Positions 16,246 to 25,803 of a stretch of DNA of 64,000 bases are shown here, piece after piece (within the stretch, counting starts at the first letter, position 1; every line of letters begins with the position of its first letter). A program made the position numbers and the translations under genes. The notes beneath the pieces were generated by a model. That model was not told the DNA's origin, made no database searches, and saw only the letters and a list, made by a program, of their open reading frames with translations. Source of the stretch: Akkermansia sp. (GTDB lineage Bacteria > Verrucomicrobiota > Verrucomicrobiia > Verrucomicrobiales > Akkermansiaceae); the NCBI GenBank assembly GCA_017471985.1, contig JAFURE010000118.1, positions 40,871-104,870 on the forward strand, given 5' to 3'.

Positions 16246-16887
16246 TCATCGCAGCAGAGCATAGGCCAGAATATTGGCGTTTATCTGCCGGGCATTTCCA
16301 AGCTCACTTCCACCGCAACAACAGCAGTTGCGGGAATTGGCGCTGTCGTTTAAGCCATCTGCTGAGTAAATGATAACCAGCTTTCCATTGTGAGTCACGC
16401 CCTCCAGATGACCGGCTGTCGGTCGAGCCCCGGCCTGAAGAGCCGTGATGGGAAAAACGGTTGAAAATACCGGGTGAGACATGGCAATGGGTTGCAGGGA
16501 CTGCTCACCGAACAGGGCTGACATCTCCCTCCGGAACGCCCTGTCCCACTCTGCGCTGGAGCAACCGGCAGATGCGAGCAGAAAACCGCCGCCCTCCACG
16601 AACTTTTTCAAGTTCTCACGTTCCTTTGCCGTCAGCGTGAAATTACCTTCTCCCGTCATTACGACAAAAGGAAAACGGAACAACTCGTCATTATCCATAC
16701 GCACGGCACGAAAGCTACGAGAGGTATTGATACCCGTGCGTTGCTGAACTGTACTCAGAAACTCGTCACTGAAGCAGCGCGAGGTCTTGGTGCCTGCGTA
16801 AATGAGGTTGCCACACTGAACCACTCCCTCCTTTGCTATCAGAGGAAGGGCCATCACTAAGAATAAAATGATAATGAGCTGTTTCAT
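16246..16887 (-). CDS. DUF4159 domain secreted protein
   Basis: A 213-residue protein with a signal peptide (about 1-19, MKQLIIILFLVMALPLIAKE). The blocks FPFVVMTGEGNFTLTAKE, EGGGFLLASAGCSS and GNARQINANILAYAL match DUF4159, a glutamine-amidotransferase-like fold of unknown function found with MoxR/VWA operons in Planctomycetes and Verrucomicrobia. A run of four cysteines (NCCCCGGSELGN) precedes the final block and is unusual for an exported protein; metal binding or disulfides are possible. It is the last gene of the six-gene operon, starting 2 nt after the preceding stop. Confidence 0.8.
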   Translation of the reverse strand: MKQLIIILFLVMALPLIAKEGVVQCGNLIYAGTKTSRCFSDEFLSTVQQRTGINTSRSFRAVRMDNDELFRFPFVVMTGEGNFTLTAKERENLKKFVEGGGFLLASAGCSSAEWDRAFRREMSALFGEQSLQPIAMSHPVFSTVFPITALQAGARPTAGHLEGVTHNGKLVIIYSADGLNDSANSRNCCCCGGSELGNARQINANILAYALLR

Positions 16888-16889
16888 TG

Positions 16890-19538
16890 TTAATGAGAGA
16901 AATATGAACGTACGGCGTCACGGTAAGGTGCCGGTACTATTTCAGAGCCGGAATTGAGATATGCAGGAGCCTCTGCGTGCGGAGAAACGACTGATGAGCC
17001 GACAGGGGTAGCCCCCTGCTTTGTCGGCTGCCGGCTCCCCGCCGAAGGGCCTGTGCTACGTCCACGGGATTGCCGCTGCGACATGCGCGAGCGCGATGGC
17101 CCTATCAATTTGCCACCAGGCGCATTGGGCATGTACGATGAACCATTGCCACTACCCACACCGTAACCGGGGCTCTTGCCCTGGCTGCGGTTCTTCATAG
17201 CATCGAGAAGTTGTTGCAGAGTGTTACCGGCCGCCGAGCACATATTGCTGCGGCATTGCTGCGCGGCATTGGTGCAACTTTCGGCGGAACATTCCTGGCT
17301 CTGCAATTGCTGCATTCCTTCCAAAGCCTGTCGAGCATAGGAATGAGCGTCTGCCGGGTGGTGAGCGGAACTTTCAGCGACAGCCTGATCCATGAGCCCT
17401 TCCACCCCTGCCTGCTCGCAGGCATGACGCATAGCGAACACCTGTTGATACATGGGCAGTAGGCTCTCATGTCGTCCCAGTTCCTCCAGCAGAGGGCTCA
17501 GGGAATCCTCCCACTCGATATACTCCTGCATGATGGTGGCCTGTTCAGCCCCCAGTCCTTCCAATTTACCGGGTTCCGACGTCGAGGCTGCGCCATATTC
17601 ATCCATAAACAGGCGATAAAGCCGAACCTGCTCTGACTGCCGCTCCAGCAACTGAGCAAATCGCAATCTCGCCTCCATGGCACGTGCAATCAAGGCCACC
17701 TCAGCCGCCTGCTGAGTTTCGGCCTTCAGCTCAGCACTGAATTGCCCCAAACGGGATAGCATGCGCTCCACTGCCGCTGAATCAGGAGCCGTCATCTCAC
17801 TGAGATTTTCATCGAGCACACTGACAATCTGCCGCGAAAGCTCGGAAAGCTTGCCATCCATATCAAAGACAGGGAAATCCGCGGCAAAGGTGCGGGCTAA
17901 GTCTCTCGCCTGTTCCATTTCCCTGCGCGCCGCAGACAAATCTCCTGATTTAAGCGCCTCAACCGCTGCTGCGATAGCGGCCTCGAGCTCTACGTAGCGA
18001 GAGAGGAATTCATCATAGGAGAGCTCCATTTGCAGAATACGGGCATATTCGCTCTCGGAAATTACGGTTACTCTGGTGGTAGGAGACGAAACAATGTTGA
18101 ATCGGAAAGGATTATCATCCCCCACCTCAGCACGCAGTTCCAGCACATCACCGGCTCTTAAGCCCAGAGCAACGGTATCGTATGTTTGTGTGGCTGTATG
18201 TGAGCGAGCATTTTCCGGCAGAACGGAGATTCCGTGCTGACGATAGGGAGCCAATGCTTTGTAGAGGTTAAAGCGATTGAGAGCATAATCATCCTCAGCC
18301 TTCACCTCAACTGCCAGAGGCTGCCCCACAACAAGATAAGAGCCATCCTCGGGTTTGTTGATACTGACCGATGGCGGCGTGTCCGGCAGAACAGCCAGAC
18401 GAATATGAACAGGGGTATCGGCTTCACGACCGGCGGCATCTTTCACCTGCAGGGTCAGCGTGCCGGCCTGTCGCAGTGGAAGCTCAGCAGTCAATGATTT
18501 ACCCGAGACACGAACCTTGACTTGTTTCTGCTCAGATTCTCCTGCCGCTGAAAAGTAGCCATAGCCCCCCGTAATTTCAGAGCTGCAGTTCAGAGTAAAC
18601 GCAACAGTTGAACCGTCGGGAACTCGAATTTCGCTACCACCCAGCACATGCTCTGTCGGTTGAAGTCCGGTGTATGGTAAAGGTGTAACCACAGCTTGTC
18701 CAGACAGGATTCGCGGGCTGTAACTCACCTGAACAGGCACATAATGGCTGCGTGCCCGACCGTCAGCTGTTGCAAAAGCGACCTCACAGGGGGCTGTTAC
18801 TTTCTCGAGAACACGCACAAAACTGCCATCCTGAGCACGGAACACCGGCAGTACCTGCAACGGTACTCCATCCGCTCGTAACAATAATCGCAATTCGGAT
18901 GGTGGCGTATCACCCTCCACACGACAGGAAAGCGAGATATCCTCACCGAAATGCACAATCGGCTTAGTTGGCAGCAAAGAGAAACGGTAGGGAGAATAGG
19001 GCGGAACGTCCTCGTGCGGTTGTAACAGGCGAGCCGCAAGCGTGCTGAAGATTACCGGTGATACGCTGTATAGGCCAATGAAAACTGCTGCTGCCACTGT
19101 TGGCACCAGAACCGCTATCAGATAACGCCGCAGAGCCGGATAATGCCCCCGTGCTCGGCGAACGGCCTTTGCAGCCTGTTGTTGAGCCTGCTCAGTCAGC
19201 CAATCTGTCAGTTCACCCCGGGATTGTAACGGAAGTTGCAGTGTGCTGCTGATGGTATGACGCTCATCCTCATTGAGCGCATCAAGCTCCATGGGAAGCC
19301 GATATGCTGTATGTACAGCCTTCCACAGCACAGGTAACAACAGAACGCCTGGAACCCACAGAGCGTACTCATACAGAGCTTCACGGGTGGAATCACTCAG
19401 AACAAATCCCCAGTCCACCAGAGCGGCCAATACCAATAGCCCTCCCATAATAGCAAGAACCCAGCTCAGCCCACAAAAGAATTGAGCCACAAAACAGGCC
19501 AGACGCGCCCAATTTAATTCTCTGCGAAACTTCTTCAT
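16890..19538 (-). CDS. Large membrane protein with coiled-coil C-terminal half (DUF4175-like), MoxR-operon member
   Basis: An 882-residue protein. Two hydrophobic segments sit near the N-terminus (about residues 14-70) and another near 140-160, followed by a long extracytoplasmic region with Ig-like beta-rich repeats (about 180-500), then a charged, Gln- and Glu-rich coiled-coil region (about 510-780), and a low-complexity Gly/Ser/Arg tail ending VPAPYRDAVRSYF. The start chosen (19538) overlaps the upstream stop as ATGA; the longer reading would overlap that gene by 94 nt. Equivalent proteins occur in MoxR–VWA operons; the function is unknown. Confidence 0.75.
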   Translation of the reverse strand: MKKFRRELNWARLACFVAQFFCGLSWVLAIMGGLLVLAALVDWGFVLSDSTREALYEYALWVPGVLLLPVLWKAVHTAYRLPMELDALNEDERHTISSTLQLPLQSRGELTDWLTEQAQQQAAKAVRRARGHYPALRRYLIAVLVPTVAAAVFIGLYSVSPVIFSTLAARLLQPHEDVPPYSPYRFSLLPTKPIVHFGEDISLSCRVEGDTPPSELRLLLRADGVPLQVLPVFRAQDGSFVRVLEKVTAPCEVAFATADGRARSHYVPVQVSYSPRILSGQAVVTPLPYTGLQPTEHVLGGSEIRVPDGSTVAFTLNCSSEITGGYGYFSAAGESEQKQVKVRVSGKSLTAELPLRQAGTLTLQVKDAAGREADTPVHIRLAVLPDTPPSVSINKPEDGSYLVVGQPLAVEVKAEDDYALNRFNLYKALAPYRQHGISVLPENARSHTATQTYDTVALGLRAGDVLELRAEVGDDNPFRFNIVSSPTTRVTVISESEYARILQMELSYDEFLSRYVELEAAIAAAVEALKSGDLSAARREMEQARDLARTFAADFPVFDMDGKLSELSRQIVSVLDENLSEMTAPDSAAVERMLSRLGQFSAELKAETQQAAEVALIARAMEARLRFAQLLERQSEQVRLYRLFMDEYGAASTSEPGKLEGLGAEQATIMQEYIEWEDSLSPLLEELGRHESLLPMYQQVFAMRHACEQAGVEGLMDQAVAESSAHHPADAHSYARQALEGMQQLQSQECSAESCTNAAQQCRSNMCSAAGNTLQQLLDAMKNRSQGKSPGYGVGSGNGSSYMPNAPGGKLIGPSRSRMSQRQSRGRSTGPSAGSRQPTKQGATPVGSSVVSPHAEAPAYLNSGSEIVPAPYRDAVRSYFSH

Positions 19539-21724
19539 GCCAGGCCTTTCCTTCTGCGAATGAACCACATAATACCCAGGCAGCCAACCATGAAGGTCAG
19601 CACCTGCCATTCTGCCCAGATCGGGCAATAAACATCTTCCATCGCACTGACGCCGGGCGGCATAGCAAATATAGTGGCAATCTGTTCCTTGCTGAGTAGC
19701 GCAGGCAATACCTGACCACCGGTACGCTCCGCCACCTGAGCAGGGAGCTCCGGATTAGCATTCAGATTATCGGCCTCGGTGGGCAACGCGCGCACCGACA
19801 AACGACATTCAGGTGACGGAGTCCCCTCAGCCGCGGTTCTCATGAGATATTCCCCGGGCGGCAACGGCTCAAAGGCACATTCAAACCTCGGTAGTGATGC
19901 GGTGGCTACCGGTACAGCCGTCTGATTTCCCACGACTTGTCCATCCGACAGATTGATGACCTGAACATTGACATGTCCGGGAGTTCCCAATCCTCTCCAT
20001 GCCAGACGGCAACGAACAGCTTCTCCCTGCTGAACGGCGGAACGGTCTGCATGAATCGACAAATCGTAACCGGGCATGAACTCAGCAGCGGTCTGAACCC
20101 AGGGGAGGAATCTTCGCCAGAACTCACGATACATGTTGCCATGGATACGGGCATCGGGGTAAAAATCCCATTTCCACAGACCTTCACCATTCAGGCAGGC
20201 AACAGCCCCAAGTCCCAGCGGCATCATTGCCAGCATGGGTGTATCTCCCCCATCAGCAGCAGCCAGCACCTGAGCCTGCGGCCGCAATGCCTTAACGGGG
20301 CAGACATCCTCCAGTTCCGGCAGTTCCCGCCATACTTTGTGGGCAGATTCAGGTAACAGGCGCCCAAAAAGTCCGGCTACTTCTCCTTCAGCAGTCGGGC
20401 GCAGGCGGTGAACGGTAGCGGGTTCATCACTCCATTCGAAGGGAGAAAGCTCGTTGAGCGGAGCCAGATTCCCGGCATGACAGCGACCACGAGCCAAAAC
20501 CAGTATACCGCCCTGCTCCCGAACCCAGGAAACAAGAGCTTGCGCAGCTTCCTCATCGAGCAAGTGTTCCATTCCCTTGCCGAGTACCACAATGTCATAG
20601 CGCCGCAGACCTTCTGAGGTCATAGGCATATCGGGAGTTTCGGCGGGCGCAGCGTCATCATCACCACTGTTAATGTGGTAAAAACGTTTCTCATTCAGTC
20701 TGTGAACGGAACGGACATCAAATACGCTCTGTTCACGCAGGTACTGAGCCAGGAACTTGCTGTCCCAGTACGGCGCGCCCTCGGCCAGAAAGACTCTTAT
20801 ACGGGAGTTAACCTCTCTGACGGTTATCAGAGCAGAGTTGTTATCAGTGCGGGATTCTCCCTGCTGAGGAGCAACTCGCACCCTGTACTCCCCGGCTGCA
20901 GCTGTAAGGGGAAAATCAACAGATTGCACCTCATTTTCCGACAGATTGAGTGTTTTCTGCAATACAACGGTTTCATCTTTCCCTATCAGCTCCACCTGAA
21001 CCTGCAGATTCCCCATGCGTGTATTGCGCACTGTGGCAGTCAGAATGGTTTGAACTCCGGGATATGCCTGCACAAAGGGGTGAGGAGTCGTCACTATAAT
21101 ATCAGGAGCCTGCCATGTGCTCCCCAGCGGGACGGTGTGAACCGGGCATGACGCAGCACCGGCCCGAGCCACAAGTTGTTGCAGTGTCTGAGGTTGGGTA
21201 TCGCGGCCATCTGTAATCATCACAGCACCCGCTACGGTTCTGCCACTTCGACGCAGACTTTCTATGCTGCCGGCCATGGCTGACATCACGGCAGATGCCT
21301 CCCCCTCAGCCGGTTGAGCCGCCAGTTCCTCGGCAGATGTGAAAGTACGAGCAGCCCCATCAAGTGCCACCCAGCGAACATCTCGCTCAGGAACATCGGC
21401 CAATTGTTGTACCACGCGAGCAGCGACAGCAGAGCGAGGCTCTGCCTGTGGGTCATCTGCCACAGGAGCAGCCATCGAGGCTGACACGTCAAGGCCGACC
21501 AGCCATACGGGCGCATTTGCTGAGGGGCGTTGCTCCACGTGACCGGGATTGAGCAGAAGAGCCAATCCCGCGGCTGTGCTCAGGATGGCCATCGTCAGAC
21601 ACACCCCGCCCCACAGAATGCCCAATCCACGAGCAGCGCGGATGCAAAGGCCCCCCACTACCACAAGCACGATAAGAGCCAGCGGCAACAATACAGGCAG
21701 TGGAAGTAAGGGCTGTATAATCAT
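19535..21724 (-). CDS. VWA-domain membrane protein with amidotransferase-like region
   Basis: A 729-residue protein with two N-terminal transmembrane helices (about 8-30 and 35-57), then a von Willebrand A domain with the metal-site motif DVSAS (D79, S81, S83). A beta-rich stretch and a class-I glutamine-amidotransferase-like region without an obvious catalytic Cys follow (around YDIVVLGKGMEHLL and GGILVLARG). A C-terminal transmembrane segment ends in a basic RRRKGLA tail. It is coupled by 4-nt overlaps to both neighbours. The VWA domain probably binds a partner in the operon; the rest is unassigned. Confidence 0.78.
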   Translation of the reverse strand: MIIQPLLPLPVLLPLALIVLVVVGGLCIRAARGLGILWGGVCLTMAILSTAAGLALLLNPGHVEQRPSANAPVWLVGLDVSASMAAPVADDPQAEPRSAVAARVVQQLADVPERDVRWVALDGAARTFTSAEELAAQPAEGEASAVMSAMAGSIESLRRSGRTVAGAVMITDGRDTQPQTLQQLVARAGAASCPVHTVPLGSTWQAPDIIVTTPHPFVQAYPGVQTILTATVRNTRMGNLQVQVELIGKDETVVLQKTLNLSENEVQSVDFPLTAAAGEYRVRVAPQQGESRTDNNSALITVREVNSRIRVFLAEGAPYWDSKFLAQYLREQSVFDVRSVHRLNEKRFYHINSGDDDAAPAETPDMPMTSEGLRRYDIVVLGKGMEHLLDEEAAQALVSWVREQGGILVLARGRCHAGNLAPLNELSPFEWSDEPATVHRLRPTAEGEVAGLFGRLLPESAHKVWRELPELEDVCPVKALRPQAQVLAAADGGDTPMLAMMPLGLGAVACLNGEGLWKWDFYPDARIHGNMYREFWRRFLPWVQTAAEFMPGYDLSIHADRSAVQQGEAVRCRLAWRGLGTPGHVNVQVINLSDGQVVGNQTAVPVATASLPRFECAFEPLPPGEYLMRTAAEGTPSPECRLSVRALPTEADNLNANPELPAQVAERTGGQVLPALLSKEQIATIFAMPPGVSAMEDVYCPIWAEWQVLTFMVGCLGIMWFIRRRKGLA

Positions 21725-23748
21725 GAGGAGATATGATTTTTCTTTACCACAGGTCGACGACAGATAAGAAGTTCCATCATAAAGAACAGAAGAGCCGATG
21801 CCAACAACCAGGGCCAGAGCGGAATACGCCCGGTAAAGGCGGAATTATCGGTGGCGGCCCGGGCTTCCATGACGGGAGCATTGACAGATGGCGTGAAGGT
21901 CTGCAGGTCAGACTCGGTAGCCGGAAAATTCACGGCAACGGTGTGCAGAACAGTATCCCCGGCAACCCAGCGGTACACTCCGGGCATGGCCGGCTGTTCA
22001 GACTGAAGTTGAGCAGCATAAGACTTCACGGGCAGTTCTGAGCCATCTTCGGCAAGCAGTCGCACGATTGAAGGATCCGCCCCAAGGGGAAGCTCAAACA
22101 GCAGAAAGTCACGTCCGGCAATAAGCTCCGAATCATTCGTGCTGCTGCGGGCGTGAAGAAGTTGCTCGGCCAACAGGGGCAGAAACATGGGTGAAAAGCC
22201 CAGTCTGCTATATCGAGCCGTCACCGGCATATTCCATATCAACAGGTTGGAGCACCCCATAGGTACACGAACCAGAGCAGGAACGGAGTCTCGATAGGAA
22301 AGCAGTACTTTGGCAGACGGCGGCAGCAACTTCTGAATATCAGCACCCAATCTCGAGTACATACCCGCTTTCTGCAATTCCTGAGCAAGTGCATTTTCAT
22401 CGAAGAGAGAGAACGAATCATCGTTGATGTCACCCTTGCTGACCTGCCAACTTTCGCCATCAGTGCGAGTCTCACCTGACAGATATCCCTGTTCTCCCTT
22501 CAAAAGCGGAGTCAGCGCAGCATCTTTCTGCATGTCAGGTACAATCAGAACGGTTTCCCCGGCGGCTAACCTGCGCTGAATAGCCGCAACATCATCTGCT
22601 CCGGGGGCATGCCACACCACGAAATCAGCCCCATTTTCAGGAATGGCCGGCAAATGCAGAGTGCGCAGGAAGGGTGTATTTTCCAACGCTCGCTGCATGA
22701 AACCTAAATGAGCACGATCCGCAGCAATAGTCACACAATCCAGCTTGTCTGCCACCGGAACCACCAAATGGCGAACATTATCACCGGAATAGGAATCCGG
22801 CTCGATTCCTGCACTGAGAAGCCAATCGCCGGAAGTTTCGGGAGCAACCAACTCAAATTGCACGACACTGTTACTGCCGCAGGTTAACTCACAGGGGTGA
22901 GAAAGGCGAACATTACCCGCCGACAGCGACACATTAAGCGGTACTGTGCCGCGGCGAGGAGCCGCTCCCTGATAGTGACGCAGCTCTACCCTCAGCGTAA
23001 CCTTCTGCCCGGGCAACGGCTTAGCCGGGGTCATGCGCATGGCCGCCACAGATGTATTTTCAACTGACGAGGTTTGCGCCACATTGACACAGCAGAGTTC
23101 ACCATCTCGAATTTCCAGAGCATCCAAAGCTGTTTTCATGCCGGATGTCTGGAAGTCAGATATCAGTAACACCTGCCCCTGTACCTCTTCCGGCAGGTTC
23201 CGCACCTGAGTCAGTGCGGCGGTGAGCGTTTCGCGCACATCACCGGCTGCCGCCGCACGGCTCTGAGTCCGGGCAAGTTCGCGCAATATCAGAGGTCGGG
23301 CACTTTCCGGCTTATCGAAGATAAAATGGGAGTAGCCAGCCAGAGTAGCAAGATTGAATCGGTCATTCGGTGCGAGATTCTGAACGATACTCTGAGCAGC
23401 ACTCAACGCAGCATTCATGCGCACCAGTTGTCCGTCCGCAGCACCCATGGAGGCGGTATCATCCAGCACCAGCACCAGAGCACGTCCGCCTTCGCCCTCA
23501 CGACTTCCTCCATAATAAGGCAACAGGAAAGCCAGCGCGAGACTGAGACAGAGCAAAGTACGCAGCACCAGCAGAATGATATCCTTCGGTCTGGCATGTC
23601 GAGACTGCAATCTCACCAATTCCTGCAGCAGCACAACCGAGCTGAAACGACGTTCCTTCGGGCGAGTGCGCGCCACCAGGTGCACCAACAGGGGCACCAG
23701 AGCGGCAGCTAAAAACCACCAGACAGGGTTATCGAAGGATATCATCAT
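21721..23748 (-). CDS. BatA-like VWA membrane protein
   Basis: A 675-residue protein beginning with the BatA N-terminal domain (FDNPVWWFLAAALVPLLVHL, with the RPKERRFSSVVLLQEL region), a second helix near residues 57-78, then a VWA domain whose metal-site motif is DDTAS (residues 96-100, Thr in place of the usual first Ser). A long extracytoplasmic part follows and a helix ends the protein near 645-665. BatA proteins work with MoxR ATPases and DUF58 proteins; their process is not known here. The ATG overlaps the DUF58 stop. Confidence 0.82.
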   Translation of the reverse strand: MMISFDNPVWWFLAAALVPLLVHLVARTRPKERRFSSVVLLQELVRLQSRHARPKDIILLVLRTLLCLSLALAFLLPYYGGSREGEGGRALVLVLDDTASMGAADGQLVRMNAALSAAQSIVQNLAPNDRFNLATLAGYSHFIFDKPESARPLILRELARTQSRAAAAGDVRETLTAALTQVRNLPEEVQGQVLLISDFQTSGMKTALDALEIRDGELCCVNVAQTSSVENTSVAAMRMTPAKPLPGQKVTLRVELRHYQGAAPRRGTVPLNVSLSAGNVRLSHPCELTCGSNSVVQFELVAPETSGDWLLSAGIEPDSYSGDNVRHLVVPVADKLDCVTIAADRAHLGFMQRALENTPFLRTLHLPAIPENGADFVVWHAPGADDVAAIQRRLAAGETVLIVPDMQKDAALTPLLKGEQGYLSGETRTDGESWQVSKGDINDDSFSLFDENALAQELQKAGMYSRLGADIQKLLPPSAKVLLSYRDSVPALVRVPMGCSNLLIWNMPVTARYSRLGFSPMFLPLLAEQLLHARSSTNDSELIAGRDFLLFELPLGADPSIVRLLAEDGSELPVKSYAAQLQSEQPAMPGVYRWVAGDTVLHTVAVNFPATESDLQTFTPSVNAPVMEARAATDNSAFTGRIPLWPWLLASALLFFMMELLICRRPVVKKNHISS

Positions 23749-24623
23749 CGGGCAAGTGCATCGAATAAGGGATAAAAGGAACGGTCAGTTGTCGTACTCA
23801 GGAAAAGCATCCCCCGAGCCGCAGCCATAGCATACATGTGCTGCTGAATGGCATGCATGCGCTCAGCATAAACTCGGCTCAGCTCATCGGGGTTGCAGAT
23901 GACACGAGCCCCGCTTTCCATGTCAACGAAACGGGCAAGCCCCTGCCCGTTCAGGCTCAGTTCGCCCTTGTCGAGCACCTGAACAAGAACGACCTTGCAG
24001 CCACGGTGTAGATAAGGATTGAGTGCCGACTGCAGAGCAGACATATCGCACAGGAAATCACTCACAATCATCAGCGTGCAGGGACGCTGAATCAGTCCCT
24101 TGGAGCGTTCCAGCGCCTGAGGCAGGTCAGTTTTGCCGCCGGCAGTGTTGTGCTCAAGCAGGTTCAAACAGCAATTGAGATGCGCTGCAGTAGTGCCGGG
24201 CTGGATATAGTGGCGCACCTTATCATCCACCAGTTGCAGCGATACTCGGTCATTCCCTCGCACGACCAGCCATGCCACGCAGGCAGCAAAGTGTGAGGCG
24301 TATTCCAACTTACTGATAGGGCCGAGTTCTCGATAGCCCATCGACGCCGAACTATCGACAAATAGGTGGCACTCAAGGTGTGTTTCATGCTCAAACGTCT
24401 TGAGCTGCAATCTGTCAGTTCGGGCGTATGCGCGCCAGTCAATCAGCCTCGGGTCATCACCGGGAGAATAAGCGCGATATTCCAGAAAGTCACTACTGCT
24501 GCCACGCCCCTTTGCCCGGTGACGACCGCTCAGCCACCCCTCGGCCATCATACGCACGGCAAAGCGATAATTCGCCAGCCGTGCCATATCTTCCGGTCGC
24601 AGTATGGAGGGAGCCTGAGCCAT
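23745..24623 (-). CDS. DUF58 domain protein (MoxR operon)
   Basis: A 292-residue soluble protein. The DUF58 signature is clear: DFLEYRAYSPGDDPRLIDW (about residues 46-64) followed by the VWA-type motif FVDSSASMG (about 88-96). DUF58 proteins are nearly always next to a MoxR ATPase and are thought to be its adaptor or substrate; this is family knowledge. It begins 11 nt after the MoxR stop and overlaps the BatA gene. Confidence 0.9.
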   Translation of the reverse strand: MAQAPSILRPEDMARLANYRFAVRMMAEGWLSGRHRAKGRGSSSDFLEYRAYSPGDDPRLIDWRAYARTDRLQLKTFEHETHLECHLFVDSSASMGYRELGPISKLEYASHFAACVAWLVVRGNDRVSLQLVDDKVRHYIQPGTTAAHLNCCLNLLEHNTAGGKTDLPQALERSKGLIQRPCTLMIVSDFLCDMSALQSALNPYLHRGCKVVLVQVLDKGELSLNGQGLARFVDMESGARVICNPDELSRVYAERMHAIQQHMYAMAAARGMLFLSTTTDRSFYPLFDALAR

Positions 24624-24634
24624 GAGTACTTTCC

Positions 24635-25606
24635 TTACATCAGGGAGTCAATGACTTTTTCCATACTCACGCCCTCACCGGTCGCGGTGTAATTGGGAAT
24701 CAGACGATGGCGCAATACCGGGTGCAGCACAAGCTTAAGCTCCTGCTCACTCACACTCACCCGTCCTCTCAGCAGAGCCATGGCTCTTGCTGCGGCCACC
24801 AGGCACTGTCCGGCACGCGGACCGGCACCGCAGGACACATACTTGCGCACCATGTCAGGAGCATCGGGGGTATCCGGACGGGTGCTCTGCACAATCCGGA
24901 CAATGCGGCTGTAAATGTCATCCGGTACAGGAATCTGTGTGACGGCACGCTGCATTTCCAATACCTTATCTGCTGTCAGAACAGCCTTTGCTTCGGGTCC
25001 CGTCGGACCGGAAGTCCGGCGCAGTATTTCCTCCTCCTCCGCCGGGGTGGGATAACCGATGTTAATCTGGAAGAAAAAGCGGTCAAGCTGAGCCTCCGGC
25101 AGCGGGTAAGTACCCTCATGCTCCACGGGGTTCTGCGTAGCGTACACGATAAAAGGTTCACTCAGCGAGCGAGAGGTTCCGGCCACGGTGACCTGTTTCT
25201 CCTGCATGGCCTCCAGCAGTGCAGCCTGAGTCTTGGGTGGTGTGCGGTTAATCTCATCTGCAAGCAGCAGATTGGTGAAAACAGGTCCCGGCACAAACTC
25301 GAAACTGCGCTTTCCCTCTGCGCTGCCCTGCAAAATCTCACTGCCCACAATATCGGCCGGCATCAAGTCAGGTGTAAACTGTATGCGCCTGAAGTTCAAG
25401 CCCAACACCTGCCCCAAAGTCGATACAAGCAGTGTTTTCGCCAGACCGGGAACCCCCACCAGCAAACAATGCCCACGGCACAGCAGCGCGGCCATCATCT
25501 GTTCAACCACTTGCTCCTGCCCAACAATAACCCGGGCTATTTCACTTCGTATTTCCTTAACAGTCTGCTGCAACTGTTGCCAGGTCTCTTCAGGTGTCGG
25601 TTTCAT
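24635..25606 (-). CDS. MoxR-family AAA+ ATPase
   Basis: A 323-residue AAA+ protein with Walker A GVPGLAKT, Walker B LLADEINRTPPKTQAALLEAM (split here at the standard DEI) and sensor sequence YATQNPVEHEGTYPLPEAQ, all characteristic of MoxR. MoxR ATPases act as chaperones that mature VWA-containing complexes. It leads the six-gene leftward operon that ends with the DUF4159 gene. A divergent promoter region separates it from metY. Confidence 0.93.
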   Translation of the reverse strand: MKPTPEETWQQLQQTVKEIRSEIARVIVGQEQVVEQMMAALLCRGHCLLVGVPGLAKTLLVSTLGQVLGLNFRRIQFTPDLMPADIVGSEILQGSAEGKRSFEFVPGPVFTNLLLADEINRTPPKTQAALLEAMQEKQVTVAGTSRSLSEPFIVYATQNPVEHEGTYPLPEAQLDRFFFQINIGYPTPAEEEEILRRTSGPTGPEAKAVLTADKVLEMQRAVTQIPVPDDIYSRIVRIVQSTRPDTPDAPDMVRKYVSCGAGPRAGQCLVAAARAMALLRGRVSVSEQELKLVLHPVLRHRLIPNYTATGEGVSMEKVIDSLM

Positions 25607-25648
25607 ACGGTACGGACGTGAGGGGTATAATGGATTCTATCTTCCGCC

Positions 25649-25676
25649 ATTCTACCACGTGTCAAGCCTGAGTCAA
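25649..25676 (-). promoter_or_regulatory. Promoter of the MoxR–VWA operon
   Basis: Minus strand: -35 TTGACT, 16-nt spacer, -10 TAGAAT, leader about 35 nt to the MoxR ATG. A second TTGACA lies in the spacer (20 nt from another TAGAAT), so two start sites are possible. Confidence 0.5.
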
Positions 25677-25739
25677 GCAAGGAATGGATGGATTTACCGA
25701 CTTTTTTCGATAAATCCAACATTTTTTCTTTATTTCCTA

Positions 25740-25768
25740 TTGACACACTAGGATAGCGAGTGTATTCT
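25740..25768 (+). promoter_or_regulatory. Promoter of metY–cysK–thiE–thiM with overlapping inverted repeat
   Basis: -35 TTGACA, 17-nt spacer, -10 TATTCT; leader about 29 nt. The inverted repeat TCCTA-N9-TAGGA (25735-25753) overlaps the -35 and could be an operator. Confidence 0.65.
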
Positions 25769-25803
25769 CTCCTTGTTCCTACTGCAATGATAGGCATTCT
25801 CTT

